Of a stretch of DNA of 64,000 nt, positions 9,664-22,378 are shown piece by piece. The stretch's first letter is position 1, and each line of letters starts with the position of its first letter. This DNA is from Calvatia gigantea (taxonomy: Eukaryota > Basidiomycota > Agaricomycetes > Agaricales > Lycoperdaceae): NCBI GenBank assembly GCA_025093985.1, contig JACAAK010000002.1:2542001-2606000 (forward strand), in the 5' to 3' direction. The notes beneath the pieces are model-generated. The model made no database searches and was not told the DNA's origin. It saw only the letters and a program-made list of their open reading frames with translations. A program made the position numbers and the translations under genes.

Positions 9664-12600
9664 ATGTCCCAAGCTAGCCAGGCATCCAAGGTAGACTCTG
9701 ATGGTCGCCAAGGATCCACCGGTAGTAGACTTTCGTCGCCATTCGGACAATCTGAATCCGCAGACTTAGGTCGCGAGAGTCAGACTGGACAGTCCAATAC
9801 CAGGACTATGTCGGCGGCTTCAGCAGGCATTTCGGTCAAGCACGAGGAGCCGAGCACACCACCTAGGGGAAAGGCACCGTCGAAACCCAACAAAGTCCAT
9901 TGGACTCTTAATGTAGCTCACATCGAGCCTAGTCGTTATCAATACATGATGAACCTCCCCATTAAACTTAATGTGTCGAACTACAAGATATGGGTCCAGC
10001 AGATGCGGACTCAATTCCAAATCTTTGACGTTTACGACTACTGTACCGGTTCTGTTCAGGGTGACACCAACAATGCAGAACACGGTGAGAGATAGGCTCG
10101 CACAAACGCTATTGTCTGCGCCATACTCTCAGCCAACATGGTGGAGGATATCCAGATACAATTGGGTTATCACGAAATCGCTGCCAATATGTGGGGGGAA
10201 GCTCAATCTATATTCGCGGGACAGTCTATGATGGATTGGACTCTGCTCCTGAGCACCCTTATCACAACGAAATACGTCGACGGCGAGGATGTTATCACAC
10301 ACATCACTACGATGAAGACACTACGTCGAGACATTGCAGCTATTAAACACGACATCGGAGACGATTTTTTCACCTATATCCTGCGCCTATCTATGCCACC
10401 CAACTGGAGCTACGTATTCGCTGGCCTACCTGAAAACTACACAGCCACTGAAATCGAATGTCATATTTGCGAAGAGGATGGTGTTCAAAAGAATCACCAG
10501 GCTACTGCCGCTCTCGCATACTACTCTATGGCCAGGAACAACAACAACAATAATCGGCGAAATCAGACTCAGCAACCTGGTCAACCCTTCTGCACGAACT
10601 GCAAGATTTCGGGTCATGACTGGAAGGACTGTTGGTCGAAAGGGGATGGGGCTGAAGGTCAAGGACCTCGCCAGAGGAAGAAGAAGAATAAGGGGAAACA
10701 AGGAGGGAACTCACGTCACAGAGCTAATCAAGCTCAAGCTGATGAAACTATGGACGACAATCGATCTACGGCTAGTGGGGGGAACTCTCTTGCTGGGGAC
10801 TCAGCCTATATGGCTACCACCAGCTCACAGCCGAAATCGGACACTTGGATTCTCAACAGCGGTGCGACGGCACACATATGTAACCAACGATTGGCATTCA
10901 CAACATTCACACCTCGCAACGATATTATTGGAGGTATCAATGCCGACGGCCCTCAGCTACATTCCACAGGTGTGGGGAACATTAAGCTCCTCATCACCAT
11001 GAAAGGCCGCCCTGCTCGCATCGTCACTCTCCTCGATGTCAAATACTGTCCCAATACTCGCGACAACCTCATTTCTGAGAGCCGAATGGATCGAAAAGGC
11101 CTCGAAATTCGAAAGAAGGGGGGATTGGTCCAAATTAACAAGAAGGCTGAAATCGTTATGGAAGAACATCTCCAACGAAATGGCCTCTACCACCTCACCT
11201 GCTCTTATCCCCTCGAGACTTCACCTCTATCTTCGCTAGCCTTCGCTGCTATCTCCTCTGACATATCGTCACTGGATCTCTGGCATTGCCGACTTGGGCA
11301 CCTCAATGAGGAATACCTCCGACACCTAGCTAAGCATCAGATGGTCTCCGGGCTTGATCTCAAGACCTCGGATCGACTCAATGCATGTGCAGGGTATGCC
11401 CTCGGCAAGCATCCACAAGCTCCCTTCCCTCAGCAAGCTTCGCGACGAGCAAAACGACCCCTTGAGTGCCTTCATGCCGATCTCCAAGGCCCTTTCTCCA
11501 CTTCTATTGAAGGGTACCACCATGTCCTCATTGTCGTTGATGACTTTTCGAGGATGGGCTGGAAGATCTTTCTTAAGCAGAAGAGCAATGCTCGACAACA
11601 CCTCCAAGACCTCATCACCTCTCTCGAGAACCGAATTGGCAACAAAGTGGTCTATTTTCGATCAGACCACAGTGGCGAATTTACAGGACATGCACTCAAG
11701 TCATACTTCAAGGACAAGGGTATCACCCACGAGATGTCAGCTCCACACACTCCTCAACAAAACGGTGTAGCTGAACGATTCAATCATACTACTCATGAGC
11801 ATGCCCTCGCCATGTTGAAGGAGGCTGGTATGGCTGATGGCTTTTGGCCTGAAGCTCACCAGTATGCTAGCGACGCTCGTAATCGCAGTCCAACCAAGAC
11901 ACTTAACCACATCACTCCTTACCAGGCATTCTTCAACAAGAAGCCCAGTGTCTCCACCTTCCGAATTGTTGGATCATGCTGCCATGTTCGCACACCACAT
12001 GAACTTCAACGAGGAAAGCTTGATGCCCACTCTATTGAAGGGGTATTCTGTGGCTTCGATCCTGCCTCCACTTCGTGGAAGATATGGATCCCTTCGAAGA
12101 GGTCATTTCAGGTATCTCGGGACGTCATCGTCTATGAGACAGTGAACCACCCAGGTATTGATACATCTATGCCTCCTGTCACAAGTGAGGGGGTGAACAT
12201 CGACGATCCCACTCATTCTCGGAGTCATCCTAACTCCATCCCTATACCTGAGGAGACTGGTTCACCTCTCCCTCGTTCATCTCCTATACCTTCCGATCCT
12301 CCATTCACCACTCCTCCATCCATTCCTGATCCTCACCCAGCTCCTTCGACTGCTAATCCCAATCCTATTCCTTCCTCCATTCCTAATCCATCTGAGCCTC
12401 GACAAACTACCCGAATCTCTCGACCATCATGGATCAAACAAGCCAACGAGGAACAAGCAGTTAAGGAATTCGAAGCCAAGAAACAGCGTCAGAAAATACG
12501 TGAAGCTCGAGCTAATCGTCTCAACAATCCAACCTCCAAATACCAACTACCTCCTACAATTCCTGAGCATGAAGCTGTCGAGCACACTCCTGAAGGCGAC

Positions 12601-14211
12601 CTCGCTCACATTGCCTACCTAGCTGCCTATGGCCCAGTCATCCCTCAGAGCTTCGAGGAGGCTATCACTGGACCTGATGCCGACAACTGGTGGAAAGCTA
12701 TGAGGGAAGAGATATCTCTCCACTCTACTCGAGGAACCTGGAGAGCTGAGAAGATGCCGAAGGAGAGGACTGCTGTTGGTTGTCGATGGACCTATGCGAT
12801 CAAGTTCGGACCTGAAGGAGAAGTACTCTGATACAAGGCTCGTCTCGTCGCCCAAGGTTTCAATCAGATCCCTGGTCTCGAATATGACGATACCTTCTCT
12901 CCTACCACTCGTCTGGAGTCAATCAAGCTCATCCTTCACCTATCCGCTACCCTTGGTTGGGAACGTGCTCAAGATGATGTCACTGGTGCTTTCTTACACA
13001 GTAACCTCGACTGTATCATCTACATGAAGCAACCACCTGGCTTTGAAGATGGTACCAACAGGGCGCTACTACTCATCCGAAGTCTGTATGGACTCAAACA
13101 AGCTGCCCGTCTCTGGTACAAGTACATGGTTGAGCGTATTACATCTATCCACTTCAAACAGCTCCACACCGATAATGCGGTATTCTATCGCAAGCTGGAG
13201 TCTGGTACTACCATCATCGCCATTCATGTCAACAACATGTTCAGTACTTCATGCTCACAGGATGAACTCAAGCATGTTCGCTCCCAACTTCACAAGCTCT
13301 TCGACATGAAGGAGGAGGATCCGAATTGGCTCATGGGATTTCTTCTCATTGAGGACCGTCTAGCTCAAACCATTTCCATCTCTCATCGCCAGTACATCGA
13401 TACCACTCTCAAGCGATTTCATATGCAGAACTGCCATCCTACATCGCTCCCACTCGATCCTGGCTGTAAACTCTCTAAGGCTGATGGACCTCAGACCAAG
13501 GAAGAGAAACAGCAAATGGCCAAGACTCCCTATTGTGAACTTGTAGGAGCTCTCACCTGGATATCGCTCATCTCTCACCCAGACATCGGATTTGCTGCTC
13601 GCTTCCTTGCTCAATTCAACTCCAACCCTGGACCAAAGCACTGGAAGGCTGCCCAGCATGTACTCCAATACCTCACTGGTACTCGTGATATTGTCCAAGT
13701 CTTGGGAGGAAAATCCAAGGATAATCGTCACCTGACCCTTACTGGCTATTCTGATACATCTGGAGCTGAGGACCCTGATGATCGTCGAGCTGTCACTGGT
13801 TGTGTCTTTCAGATGGGTGATAAATCTATTATCACTGTCAGTAAGAAACAGCCTACAGTTGGGGACTCATCAACTGAGAGGGAATACATGGCTGGAGCTT
13901 ACACTGTCAAGTATGGATTATGGTTGGTTCAACTTCTAGCTGAACTGGAGATGCCTGTTTCACTTCCCATCACTGTCTATATGGATTGCACCAGCAGTAT
14001 CGATCTCACCAAGGACTCTCGTTTTCATGGAAGGACCAAGCACATAGACATCAAACATCATTTTATTCGTGAATGTGTTTCTGATGGGACCTTTACTATC
14101 TGTTATTTATCTACCAAGGAAATGACTGCCGATATTCTCACTAAGGCTCTTAAGGAGCCAGACTTCATTCATTTACGTTCTAAACTAGGTCTCCACATAC
14201 CTTCAGTCTAA
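9664..14211 (+). pseudogene. gag-pol: Copia Gag-Pol, one frame with two nonsense codons and lost catalytic residues
   Basis: One frame of 1516 codons is broken only by TAG at 10093-10095 and TGA at 12829-12831. In order it shows a Gag core; a zinc knuckle CTNCKISGHDWKDC (residues about 309-322); a protease motif reading NSGAT instead of DSGAT (about 397); an integrase with HHCC domain and intact catalytic acids (VVDDFSR, SDHSGEF, VAERFN); RT with HVNNMF instead of VDDM (about 1188-1193); and RNase H (YSDTSGAE, STEREY). The HHCC second pair reads CAGY where CxxC is expected. INT before RT defines Ty1/copia. Loss of Asp in both protease and RT makes it non-autonomous. Both Asp codons changed from GAC to AAC after a C, which is a CpG change. 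Confidence 0.92.
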
Positions 14212-14218
14212 GGGGGTG

Positions 14219-14489
14219 TGTTGGAATATAGGTAGACTTCTGTTATCTTTTTCTTACAGTAGATAATCACTTCGCTATCACGTGACATCACACTCATTCG
14301 CTGGCCTCATACCTTGCACACCCTCAGTCTCGTTCCACGTCGACTGAGGGTAAGCAAACCATCGTTCTCCATTGTACACACTAGCTAACTCATTCCGTAG
14401 TCTATCCTAGGTAATTACACAATCTAATATAGTCTCGTTCCATGTCGACTGAGGTCTATCCTAGCCCTGCGCGTCATATCTTTCCTTTA
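14219..14489 (+). repeat. Copia 3' LTR (271 bp)
   Basis: Same length and sequence as 9216-9486 apart from CACGTCGAC to CATGTCGAC in the second repeat of the LTR, a CpG to TpG change. Confidence 0.92.
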
Positions 14490-14494
14490 GGTAC
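14490..14494. repeat. Copia target-site duplication GGTAC (right)
   Basis: Exact copy of 9211-9215. Removing the copia element plus one copy restores a continuous LTR of element A. Confidence 0.92.
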
Positions 14495-14632
14495 TACATG
14501 AAATGTCTGATGATAATGGCATGGTAATACTATGAGTCAAGGTTCAGAGATCGCTGGGCTGAAACAGGCACAAGATGGAATAAGAATGAAGACAAGTACG
14601 GAGTGAGTAAGAATAGACAAAAGTTCACAACA
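14495..14632 (-). repeat. Element A 5' LTR, first part
   Basis: Reverse complement begins TGTTGTGAACTTTTG and aligns through TTACTCACTCCGTACT and GACTCATAGTA to the first half of the B LTR (19856-20005). With 9058-9215 it makes a LTR of about 296 bp, close to the 308 bp of B. Confidence 0.78.
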
Positions 14633-15271
14633 ATAGCAGTCTTAGCCAGGCTGAGAGGAGGAGCAGCAGAAGCCTACATGGCAATGAAGGCCCCACAAAT
14701 CCTAGATGGAGAAGACTCAGTGGACTGGAAAGCATTTTCTGAGGACTTTAGAAAAACCTTCTCTGATGATGCCTCAAATAGCAAAGCAGAATGGCAAATT
14801 GAGAAATTCAAACAAGGGAACAAAAACACTGCCAACTACCTAATTGAATTCCAAGTCCTAAAGAGCAAGGCAAAAACAGACAACAAATATGCAATGTTCC
14901 TACTCAAGAAGAATGCCAGGCAGGACATCATCCACACCATTACAGGTTACCCACCCAGTGCCAGACCAGACACCTATGCAGAATGGACAGAAGCCATTCT
15001 TGCCATAGGACAGGGGTACAAAGCATCAGAATACTGAGGAGATAAGAAAACCAATACTGGAATAACCTATAGGGGAATGGGAGAACCAATGGAGATAGGA
15101 AGCCAATGCCACATCTTCAACACTGAAGGAAAACCCAAATGCTATAATTGTGGCATCTTTGGACATATGGCAAAAGATTGCAAGAAACCCAAAGGGTTAA
15201 CCTGCTACAATTGTGGTAAGACAGGCCATATAGCAAAGGCCTGCACTGCACCCAAGAAGATACAGGTCTGA
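14633..15271 (+). pseudogene. Element B gag remnant with two zinc knuckles
   Basis: The frame starts mid-domain (IAVLARLRGGAAEAY), runs through the capsid-like region to 15037, and after a TGA continues to [14 protein letters not shown] and CYNCGKTGHIAKAC (15140-15255), which bind nucleic acid. The N-terminal 110 or so residues known from element A are missing because A inserted here. Confidence 0.82.
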
Positions 15272-15435
15272 GGAGTAGAAGAAGTTGGTGATGAAGAAAA
15301 GAAGGATTTTTCCAAAGACTCCAAGTAGGTGCTACCTCAAGAGTCAGAAAGCTTGTATCTAGGATATCAGACAAATTTTACATGATTCCTCAGAGAAGAA
15401 AGTGCAAACTAAACCTAAAAGGAAAAATACAAACA

Positions 15436-18400
15436 GTGAAAAAGGAGATAACAGTGGACACAATTGTTGACTTGGGATGCACAACCAGCAGCATCAGCAA
15501 GAAACTGGTAGATAAGGAAGGACTCCCCACCTGAAAACTGGAACAACAAATCTTGGTACTAAACGCAGATAAAACACCAAACCAGGGCAGAAAAGTGACA
15601 GAAACAGCCACAATCAACATAGATATCCAAGGACACAAAGAGCAGATCAAAGCATCAGTTGTACAACTACAGGACCGTGCAGAAGTCTTCCTGGGACATG
15701 ACTGGCTGGTCAAGCACAATCCAGAAGTAGATTGGAACAATAGAGAAATCAAGTTCACCTAGTGCCCACCAAACTGCCAATTCCCCCACCAAAACATCCC
15801 TATCATGGAAAAAATATGGAGCATAGCCACTACAGAAGATTTATGGGAAGAAGAAGATGAACCAGACCCGACTAAACCAGAAGATTTGCCAGACTATATA
15901 CAACCGTTCACACATCTATTCAACAAAATGACATTCAACAAACTCCCAGAATGAACCAAATAGGACCATGAAATAATCCTAACAGAGGACACCCCAAAGG
16001 AAATAAGTGCAGGAACATACAACATGACAGTCAAGGAACAGGACAAACTCAAAGCATTCATCAAAGAGAATCTGGAATCAGGATGAATATGACCATCAAA
16101 ATCCCCATACACAGCACCAACCTTCTTCATCCCCAAGAAAGACGGATCCAAGAGATTAATTCAAGACTATAGACGGTTAAACAATGTAGTAATCAAGGAC
16201 AAAACACCACTACCAAGAATTGGTGAAGTAATCAACAAGCTCAGAAAGGCCAAATATTTCAATAAACTTGATATTATCTGGGGATATAACAATGTCAGGA
16301 TCAAGGAAGGGGACAAATGGAAAGCAGCATTCCTCACCAATGAAGGACTTTTCAAGCCAACAGTCATGTATTTCAGCCTTAGCAACTTGCCAGGGACCTT
16401 CTCCAGAATGATGACAAGCATCTTCCATGACCTCTTGCAAAATGGAGACATTGTAAACTACATGGATGACTTCGCCATTCCCAGTGACACCAAAGAACAA
16501 CTAAAAGAACAGACAATATAATTCCTGGAATGTGCAGCACAATATAACCTATGCTTCAAATAAACCAAATGCATCTTCAATGTGGAAGAAATCCCAATGC
16601 TAGGAGTCAAAGTAGGACATGGATGAATTGAAATGGAAGAAGAAAAAGTCAAATCAGTATGGGACTGGCCCGAGCCAAAAAGCACAAAAGGGGTAGAAAG
16701 ATTCCTGGGTTTCACTAATTACTACTATCACTTCATCAAGAATTTCAGCAAGATTGCAGGACCATTAAACAAGCTCAAAGGAGTAATCACATGGGAATGG
16801 AACCAAGAACACCAGACAGCATTTGACCATCTCAAAAAATGCATTACCAAAGAGCCCACCTTAACTCTACCACAAAGACAAGGCCAGTTCAGGGTAGAAG
16901 TCGATGCATCAGACTATGCATTAGGAGGTGTGCTATCACAGCTACAAGAGGCCAAATGGCATCCAATCGCTTTCACATCACGAACGCTATTGCTGGCAGA
17001 ACACAACTATGAAATATATGACAAAGAACTACTGGCCATTATCCATGCCCTAAAAGAATGGAGACACTATCTGCTAGATGCTGAAGAAAAGTTTGAAATC
17101 TGGACTGACCACAAGAACTTAAAATACTACTGAGAACTGCAAAAACTGAATGGCCAACAAGCCTGATGGTACTTACGCCTACAGAACTACAACTTCACAC
17201 TATGACATGTACCTGGAAAGACAAACACAAAAGCTGATCTGTTATCCTGAATCCACCAAATGCCAGAAGAACAAGAAGACAGACTAGTTACCATAATCTG
17301 AGAAAACTGGCTGCATGCAAAAAACACAGATGATACTGTGCTCTTACAGGTGGAATTATTCCTTGAGTCAACATTCCTGGAACAGATCCAAAACAAGTCT
17401 CAGTATGAGACAACAGTCCTTACTGAGCTAAGAAAACTGGAGTCCAGACTCACCGAGAACCGTAGAATTATCTACAGACAAAATAGCACATATGTCCCAC
17501 CTGACCTAAAACTACGAGAAGAAATTCTAGCACAATATCATGACATTCCAGATGTGGGACACCCAGGCCAGCATAAAATAATGGAACTAATCAACTGCGA
17601 CTACTGATGGCCAACAATAAGAAAAGATGTAAAGAGGTACATCCGAGGGTGCAAAGTCTGCCAGAAGAATAAAACTAGAATAACACCACTCAAATCACTG
17701 CTTTACCCCCTCCCTATACTGAATGGACCTTGGGAAGAAATCAACATCGACATGATCAGACCATTACCAGAGTCAGAAGGGAAAGATGTGATACTGGTCA
17801 TCATCAATCAATTCACAAAAATGATATGACTCATAGCAACAACAACAGACATTTCATCCAAAGACATTGCAAGGGTTTATTGAGATGAAATATGAAAGCT
17901 GCACAGACTGCCAAGGAAGGTACTGAGTGACTGAGGACCCCAATTCATGTTAGAATTCACCAAGGAGTTATTCAAAGGACTCGGCATAGAACGGAACCTA
18001 TCAATGGCATATCACCCACAAACTGATGGACAAACAGAACACATCAACAGAGAAGTGGAAACATACATCCACCTATATTGCAATTATGATCAAGACGATT
18101 GGGCAGAATGGCTTCCCATTGCAGAATTCCAGTACAATGACAAACAACATAGAGGAACACAGAAAACACTATTCTTCCTAAACTATGGAAGGAACCCATG
18201 GAAGGGCAAAAATGAGCCAGCAATGAACAACCTGGTCACCACAGAATCCCTAAAACACCTTCAGGCCACCCAAGATAATGCTGCATCAGCACTACAGACA
18301 TATCAAGAAAAGATGAAACAACAACACAACTGTAGTAAAACCCACATCAAGACACATTAGATAGGTGATGCAGTATGGCTGGAAAACACCAACATCCATA

Positions 18401-18840
18401 CCAATCAAACATCAAAAAAACTAGGCCAAAAATGGTATGGGCCTTTCCTTATCAAGGAAAAAATAGGAGAAGCGGCATATCGGCTAGCCCTACCAGAAGG
18501 ATGGGCCATCCATGATGTATTCAATGAACAGCTCCTAACACCAGCCCATGAGGCTGAGTTCCTGAGCCAAAGACGACCATCAGCACCTGACCCAGTCATC
18601 ATCAACAATGAAGAGGAGTATGAAGTAGAGGAGATCTGCAGGTGAAGGAAATGCGGAAGGGACTATCAATTTCTAGTCCATTGGAAGGGGTACAGCAATG
18701 AAGAAGATATGTGGACAGTGGAATCCAACTTGACAAATGCTCAAAACACAATAGCAGATTACCAAAAGAGGCATCCAGAGGATACCCATAAAAAGAGGGG
18801 CAGAAAAGCCAAAAAATCATCACCCAGCCAAGGAAACTAA
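15436..18840 (+). pseudogene. Element B pol (PR-RT-RH-INT-chromodomain), decayed
   Basis: Segments of one frame can be followed from the protease (AEVFLGHDWL, about 15690) through RT (FFIPKKDGSKRLIQ about 16120; YMDDF about 16460), RNase H (VEVDASDYALGG about 16900), the HHCC and DDE integrase (VGHPGQHK about 17550; AYHPQTDGQTEHIN about 18010) to a chromodomain (FLVHWKGYSNEED about 18670). At least a dozen stops interrupt it. In most the family residue is Arg and the codon would be CGA, for example at about 16083, 16089, 16624, 17131, 17164 and 17203. One or two replace Trp. The YMDD core survives. Confidence 0.87.
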
Positions 18841-18846
18841 CCAGAC

Positions 18847-19830
18847 ATGCCTTCTTCCCAAGCCAACTGTATCACTATCTATTCCCTTATCCACCCCAAC
18901 CCAACCACAATCTCCTCCGTTCCCCTCCCAGAACCAGGCAGCAGCCAAGCACCTGCTCCCCAGGGCACTCGTTACAACCTTGCCACCATACTGTCCCCAG
19001 TGCAGAGACTCCTTGAATCCCTACTGAAAGATATTGACAAAGCTACCAACAGTGAAATAGAAACCATCACTGCTCAAAACAAGTGACTAGTCATCAACTG
19101 ACACATCACCCTAGCCACTGCATGCATCACCTTCACCAACATGTATGCAGGGTTCACCAATGCATCCTCATCCACCAACCAGCACATTTCCACCATCTTC
19201 CGAGCCTTAGACCAATCCACACTCACACCCAGTGAACAAGACTGTGTCCACAGCCTCTACAACTGCATTGACCTCAGACTTGAAGTATTCAAACACCTTG
19301 ATATTGCCAACATATTCCTAGAACTTGCCAACATAGCAATGAACCTACTTAGACATGACAAGACCACAGAAGATCCTGAGATCAATGCCCTTATCAACAG
19401 GATCCATAGTACTCTCTCCGAACTACACAATACAATCAACCCCACACCACCAACCCGATCTGACACACCCATGGACAAAGAAACAACTGTCTCTATGAAG
19501 AAAGAAGTTAACTCACTCTGCTGCTTCATAAAGACCATCACTCCACCCCAACTTGTATCGGTTTTTCTCTCTCCTGCAAGATTCTGCACTATGTTACCAG
19601 GACAAGAAAAGGACCAACACTATTGGAGAACGATAGTCAAGAACTATTGGGACAACTCCACCATGACCAACTTTCTATTCAATGGCATCCCAGTCCCTAT
19701 CTGCCAGGACAGAAGAAGCCACTTGCCTGTCTTCTTCATGCAATTGAATGATGGAAAGTACCTTATCAGAGCCACCAAGAAGGCCCTTGCCTCTGCCATA
19801 GTCAATGGTGACTTTGATGAAGCTTCCTGA
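18847..19830 (+). pseudogene. Element B accessory ORF (ORF3)
   Basis: ATG at 18847 opens a 327-codon frame interrupted only by TGA at about 19084 and 19099, both plausible former CGA codons. The first 50 residues are Pro/Ser-rich. The centre is a helical, Leu-rich stretch (residues about 100-180). The C-terminal third has a conserved-looking block with WRTIVKNYWD, FLFNGIPVPICQD and FMQLNDGKYLIRATKKAL. I recognise no family, no membrane span and no Cys/His cluster. It ends 25 bases before the LTR. It differs in sequence from the G1 and C accessory ORFs but holds the same position. Confidence 0.7.
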
Positions 19831-19855
19831 GGCATGAAGCCAAATTGGGGGGTAT

Positions 19856-20163
19856 TGTTATGGTTTTTTACTGATTACATCGTACTCCATCACTGTCTGC
19901 ATTTCTATACCACTAGTATATCTGTTTCACCTATTCCTGTCAAGCAATCTCTGGCTATGACTCATACTAACTACTGTGCCAACCTGATCAGACATTTCAT
20001 GTAGTAACCCCATCCATTCAACTGGATGACTCCCTGTATTTAAGTGTACATACATCCACTGTATTCAGTATACTTAACCATCTCTTGTTCTCCTCCCCTT
20101 ACTCGCCCTCAAGTCTTAGCCCAAAGTTGCAACCTGAGGTAAACTCAGACTAAGGTCATAACA
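19856..20163 (+). repeat. Element B 3' LTR (308 bp)
   Basis: Begins TGTTATG and ends CATAACA, preceded by the purine tract ATTGGGGGGTAT. It contains a TATA-like TATTTAAG and the stretch ATACTTAACCA, the counterpart of the self-priming stretch of element A. Confidence 0.88.
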
Positions 20164-21473
20164 ATACCTGAAAATGCAGAAATAAAAAGAAAAATCCTGA
20201 AGAATGCACATGACCATGAAATATCAGGACACCCAGGAATATCAATGACCATTAAGAAACTCAATAAAGAAATATATTGGCCAGGAATGAATACATATAT
20301 TCAAAACTATATAAAAGGATGCAATATATGTCAACAATATAAAATCAATAGACATCCAACGAAACCACCAATGCAACCAATACCTGGACCAAAATCAATT
20401 AAACTATTTACACAAATATCAATGGATTTAATCACTGACTTACCAGAAGATAATGGATATAATACTATCCTGTCCATAGTGGACCATGGACTTACAAAGG
20501 GGATAGTACTAACAAAAACAAACAAAAATATTACAGTACAAGGAGTAGCAGACATACTGTTTGAGAAAATATTTTCAAAATTTGGAACCCCAACAAAGAT
20601 AATATCAGATAGAGATCCAAGATTTGCAGTGAAATCAATGCAAAAACTCTATGAAAAGCTGAATATTAAACCAGCATTTTCAATAGCATATCATCCTCAA
20701 ACAGATGGAATGACTGAAAGATACAATCAAGAAATAGAATTCTATCTAACAGCATATACATCAAAGAACCCAAACTCTTGGACAAGAGCTTTACCAATAA
20801 TAGAATTCATACACAATATGAAACCTCATAGTGGAAGAACACATTCTCCATATGAACTTCTATATGGAACAAATCCAATAGCATTTACAATATTAGAAGA
20901 TCAAGAGAATACATCTGTACCCTCGATTAACAAAACAACCCTTTATTTACAAAAGATCCAAGAAGCAGCTTTAGAAGTATATGAACTAACAAGACAAAAG
21001 ATGGCACAAAAGAACTTTAGACCATAGAAGCCATTCAAAGTCAGAGATAAAGTGTGGTTAGACAACTGGAACTTACCACTACCCTATCTATCAAAGAAAC
21101 TTAGTCAAAGAAGAGAAGGACCTTTTGAAATCATCCGTAAAACCTCTACTACAACTTACAAACTAAAACTACTGAAGAAGTGGAAGATACACAAAGGTTC
21201 CATGCTTCTCTTCTAACACCGATGATAGAAAATGACATTTATGGGAAACACAATGAAAACCCACCACCGGACCTAATAGAAGGTGAAGAACAATACCAGA
21301 TAGAAGGAATTCTGAAACATAGATTCTGAAAGAAGTGTACAGGAGTCAAACAAGAATACCTCATTCAATGGAAAGGCTATGGACCTACTGAGGATTCATG
21401 GGAACCAGAAGTAAACTTAGAAAATGCAAAAGAGGAACTCAAAGAGTATAAAAGAGACCATGACTTGACATAG
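20164..21473 (+). pseudogene. Element C integrase and chromodomain, 5'-truncated
   Basis: The frame covers the HHCC zinc domain (HEISGHPGIS...CNICQQYK), the DDE core (MDLITDLP, SDRDPRF, MTERYNQ) and, after a stop at 21025-21027 and a frame change near 21195, a chromodomain (YLIQWKGYGPTEDSWEPE) ending at 21471-21473. Catalytic acids are retained. The start is set by the insertion of B. Codon use is markedly AT-rich compared with G1. Confidence 0.87.
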
Positions 21474-21489
21474 AAAATCCAACAACCCA

Positions 21490-22028
21490 AATGTCTAGGG
21501 TTTTCCTAAAGCCTACAACTCCTACTCTTACCCCCAATAACTCCTCTTCCTCCTCTTCTCATGAAAGTCCTCTCCCCAAAACTTCTACACCCCCACCTTC
21601 TCCAGTCATATCACTGATACCACCATCAAGAGTATAAACCCCTGGTTTAGACTCTAAGACTCAATCGAGTCAAACTGTGACATCTACACTCCAGGATGCC
21701 ACCCTTCAATCCACTCTTTCATCTGAATGAGCAGCTGCTGACTTTGTGTCCTCTTATGGCAGGGATACTAGACTCACTAACCAAGTGCAAGAGGTCAGGC
21801 TTGCTTTTGATGAAGCAAGAATTGCATAATGCAATTACGACAAGGCACTCCAGAGCACCAAACTCCACTACCACGATCTCTCTCACCATCTTATCGTAGG
21901 CCCCTATCTTAGAGTTATTGAGCAAACACTCAAGACCCTTACACAACCCACTGAGGAACCAACTCTGGTCCTCAGTCAACAAGTTGCAGACCAACCTGTG
22001 ATGAATCCTGAAAGCTTCCAATGACCTT
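21490..22028 (+). pseudogene. Element C accessory ORF (ORF3), N-terminal part
   Basis: ATG at 21490 begins a Ser/Pro/Thr-rich leader that resembles the start of the G1 accessory ORF. The frame continues past stops at 21641-21643, about 21728 and about 21827 as a Gln/Leu-rich, probably helical stretch (IVGPYLRVIEQTLKTL) until the solo LTR at 22029. The rest is displaced to 22379-22693 and 29430-29966. No known domain was recognised in this part. Confidence 0.55.
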
Positions 22029-22378
22029 TGTTAAATCTCAATCTATACCACTATGTTGGTTCAGCCTATTTATAGCTGAAACAGGTCTCGAGTATTTCAC
22101 TATTAAAAGCGAGATAACAAGCTATGGACACAGTACTAGACCACACTCTAGGTTGCTGGCTACATGGTCTATTAGATACATGTGTAGTATGCATTATGCT
22201 CTGTATATGCTACTGGCAGATAAGACCTCACCTGAATAGGTAGAATGGCGCACAGACCAGAGACTATAGATATATAATACCCTATGTAGTATGTGTACTC
22301 TCTTAAGACAATTAAGTCTTTTCTTCATCCTGTCTCTAAGATACTCTTTAGCAACTGTCTATAACTATCATCTCAACA
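22029..22378 (+). repeat. Solo LTR related to the LARD
   Basis: This 350-bp block begins TGTTAAATCTC and ends TCTCAACA. It aligns clearly with the reverse complement of 22694-23237 at both ends, sharing the stretch TTGGTTCAG.CTATTTATAG and GAGTATTTCAC. It is shorter and diverged, so it is an older relative in the opposite orientation. No convincing target duplication is visible (ACCTT left, ATCCC right). Confidence 0.75.

Larger units (their letters stand above)
9216..14489 (+). mobile_element. Ty1/copia retrotransposon, full length, coding-defective
   Basis: The element is 5274 bp with 271-bp LTRs that I can distinguish by a single base (C in the left copy, T in the right, near 14435). It has a perfect 5-bp target duplication and the copia-type primer site GGTTATGGGCCC directly after the left LTR (9487-9498). 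The purine-rich AAGGGGGTG before 14219 is the likely polypurine tract. It interrupts the LTR of element A. Very similar LTRs mean a recent insertion, yet protease and RT catalytic residues are lost. Confidence 0.95.
14633..20163 (+). mobile_element. Ty3/gypsy element B, 5' part displaced by element A
   Basis: The order is a gag remnant, two zinc knuckles, protease, RT, RNase H, integrase, chromodomain, an accessory ORF and a 3' LTR. The left boundary is the LTR edge of element A. The right boundary is the LTR end CATAACA, after which the integrase of element C resumes. The coding frames carry many stops, mostly TGA where the family has CGA arginine. Element A inserted into it and it inserted into C, so it is older than A and younger than C. 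Confidence 0.9.

Noticed and set aside
22029..22378. The solo LTR as part of the accessory ORF of element C
   Set aside because: Its ends and internal blocks align with the LARD LTR, and it interrupts the frame.
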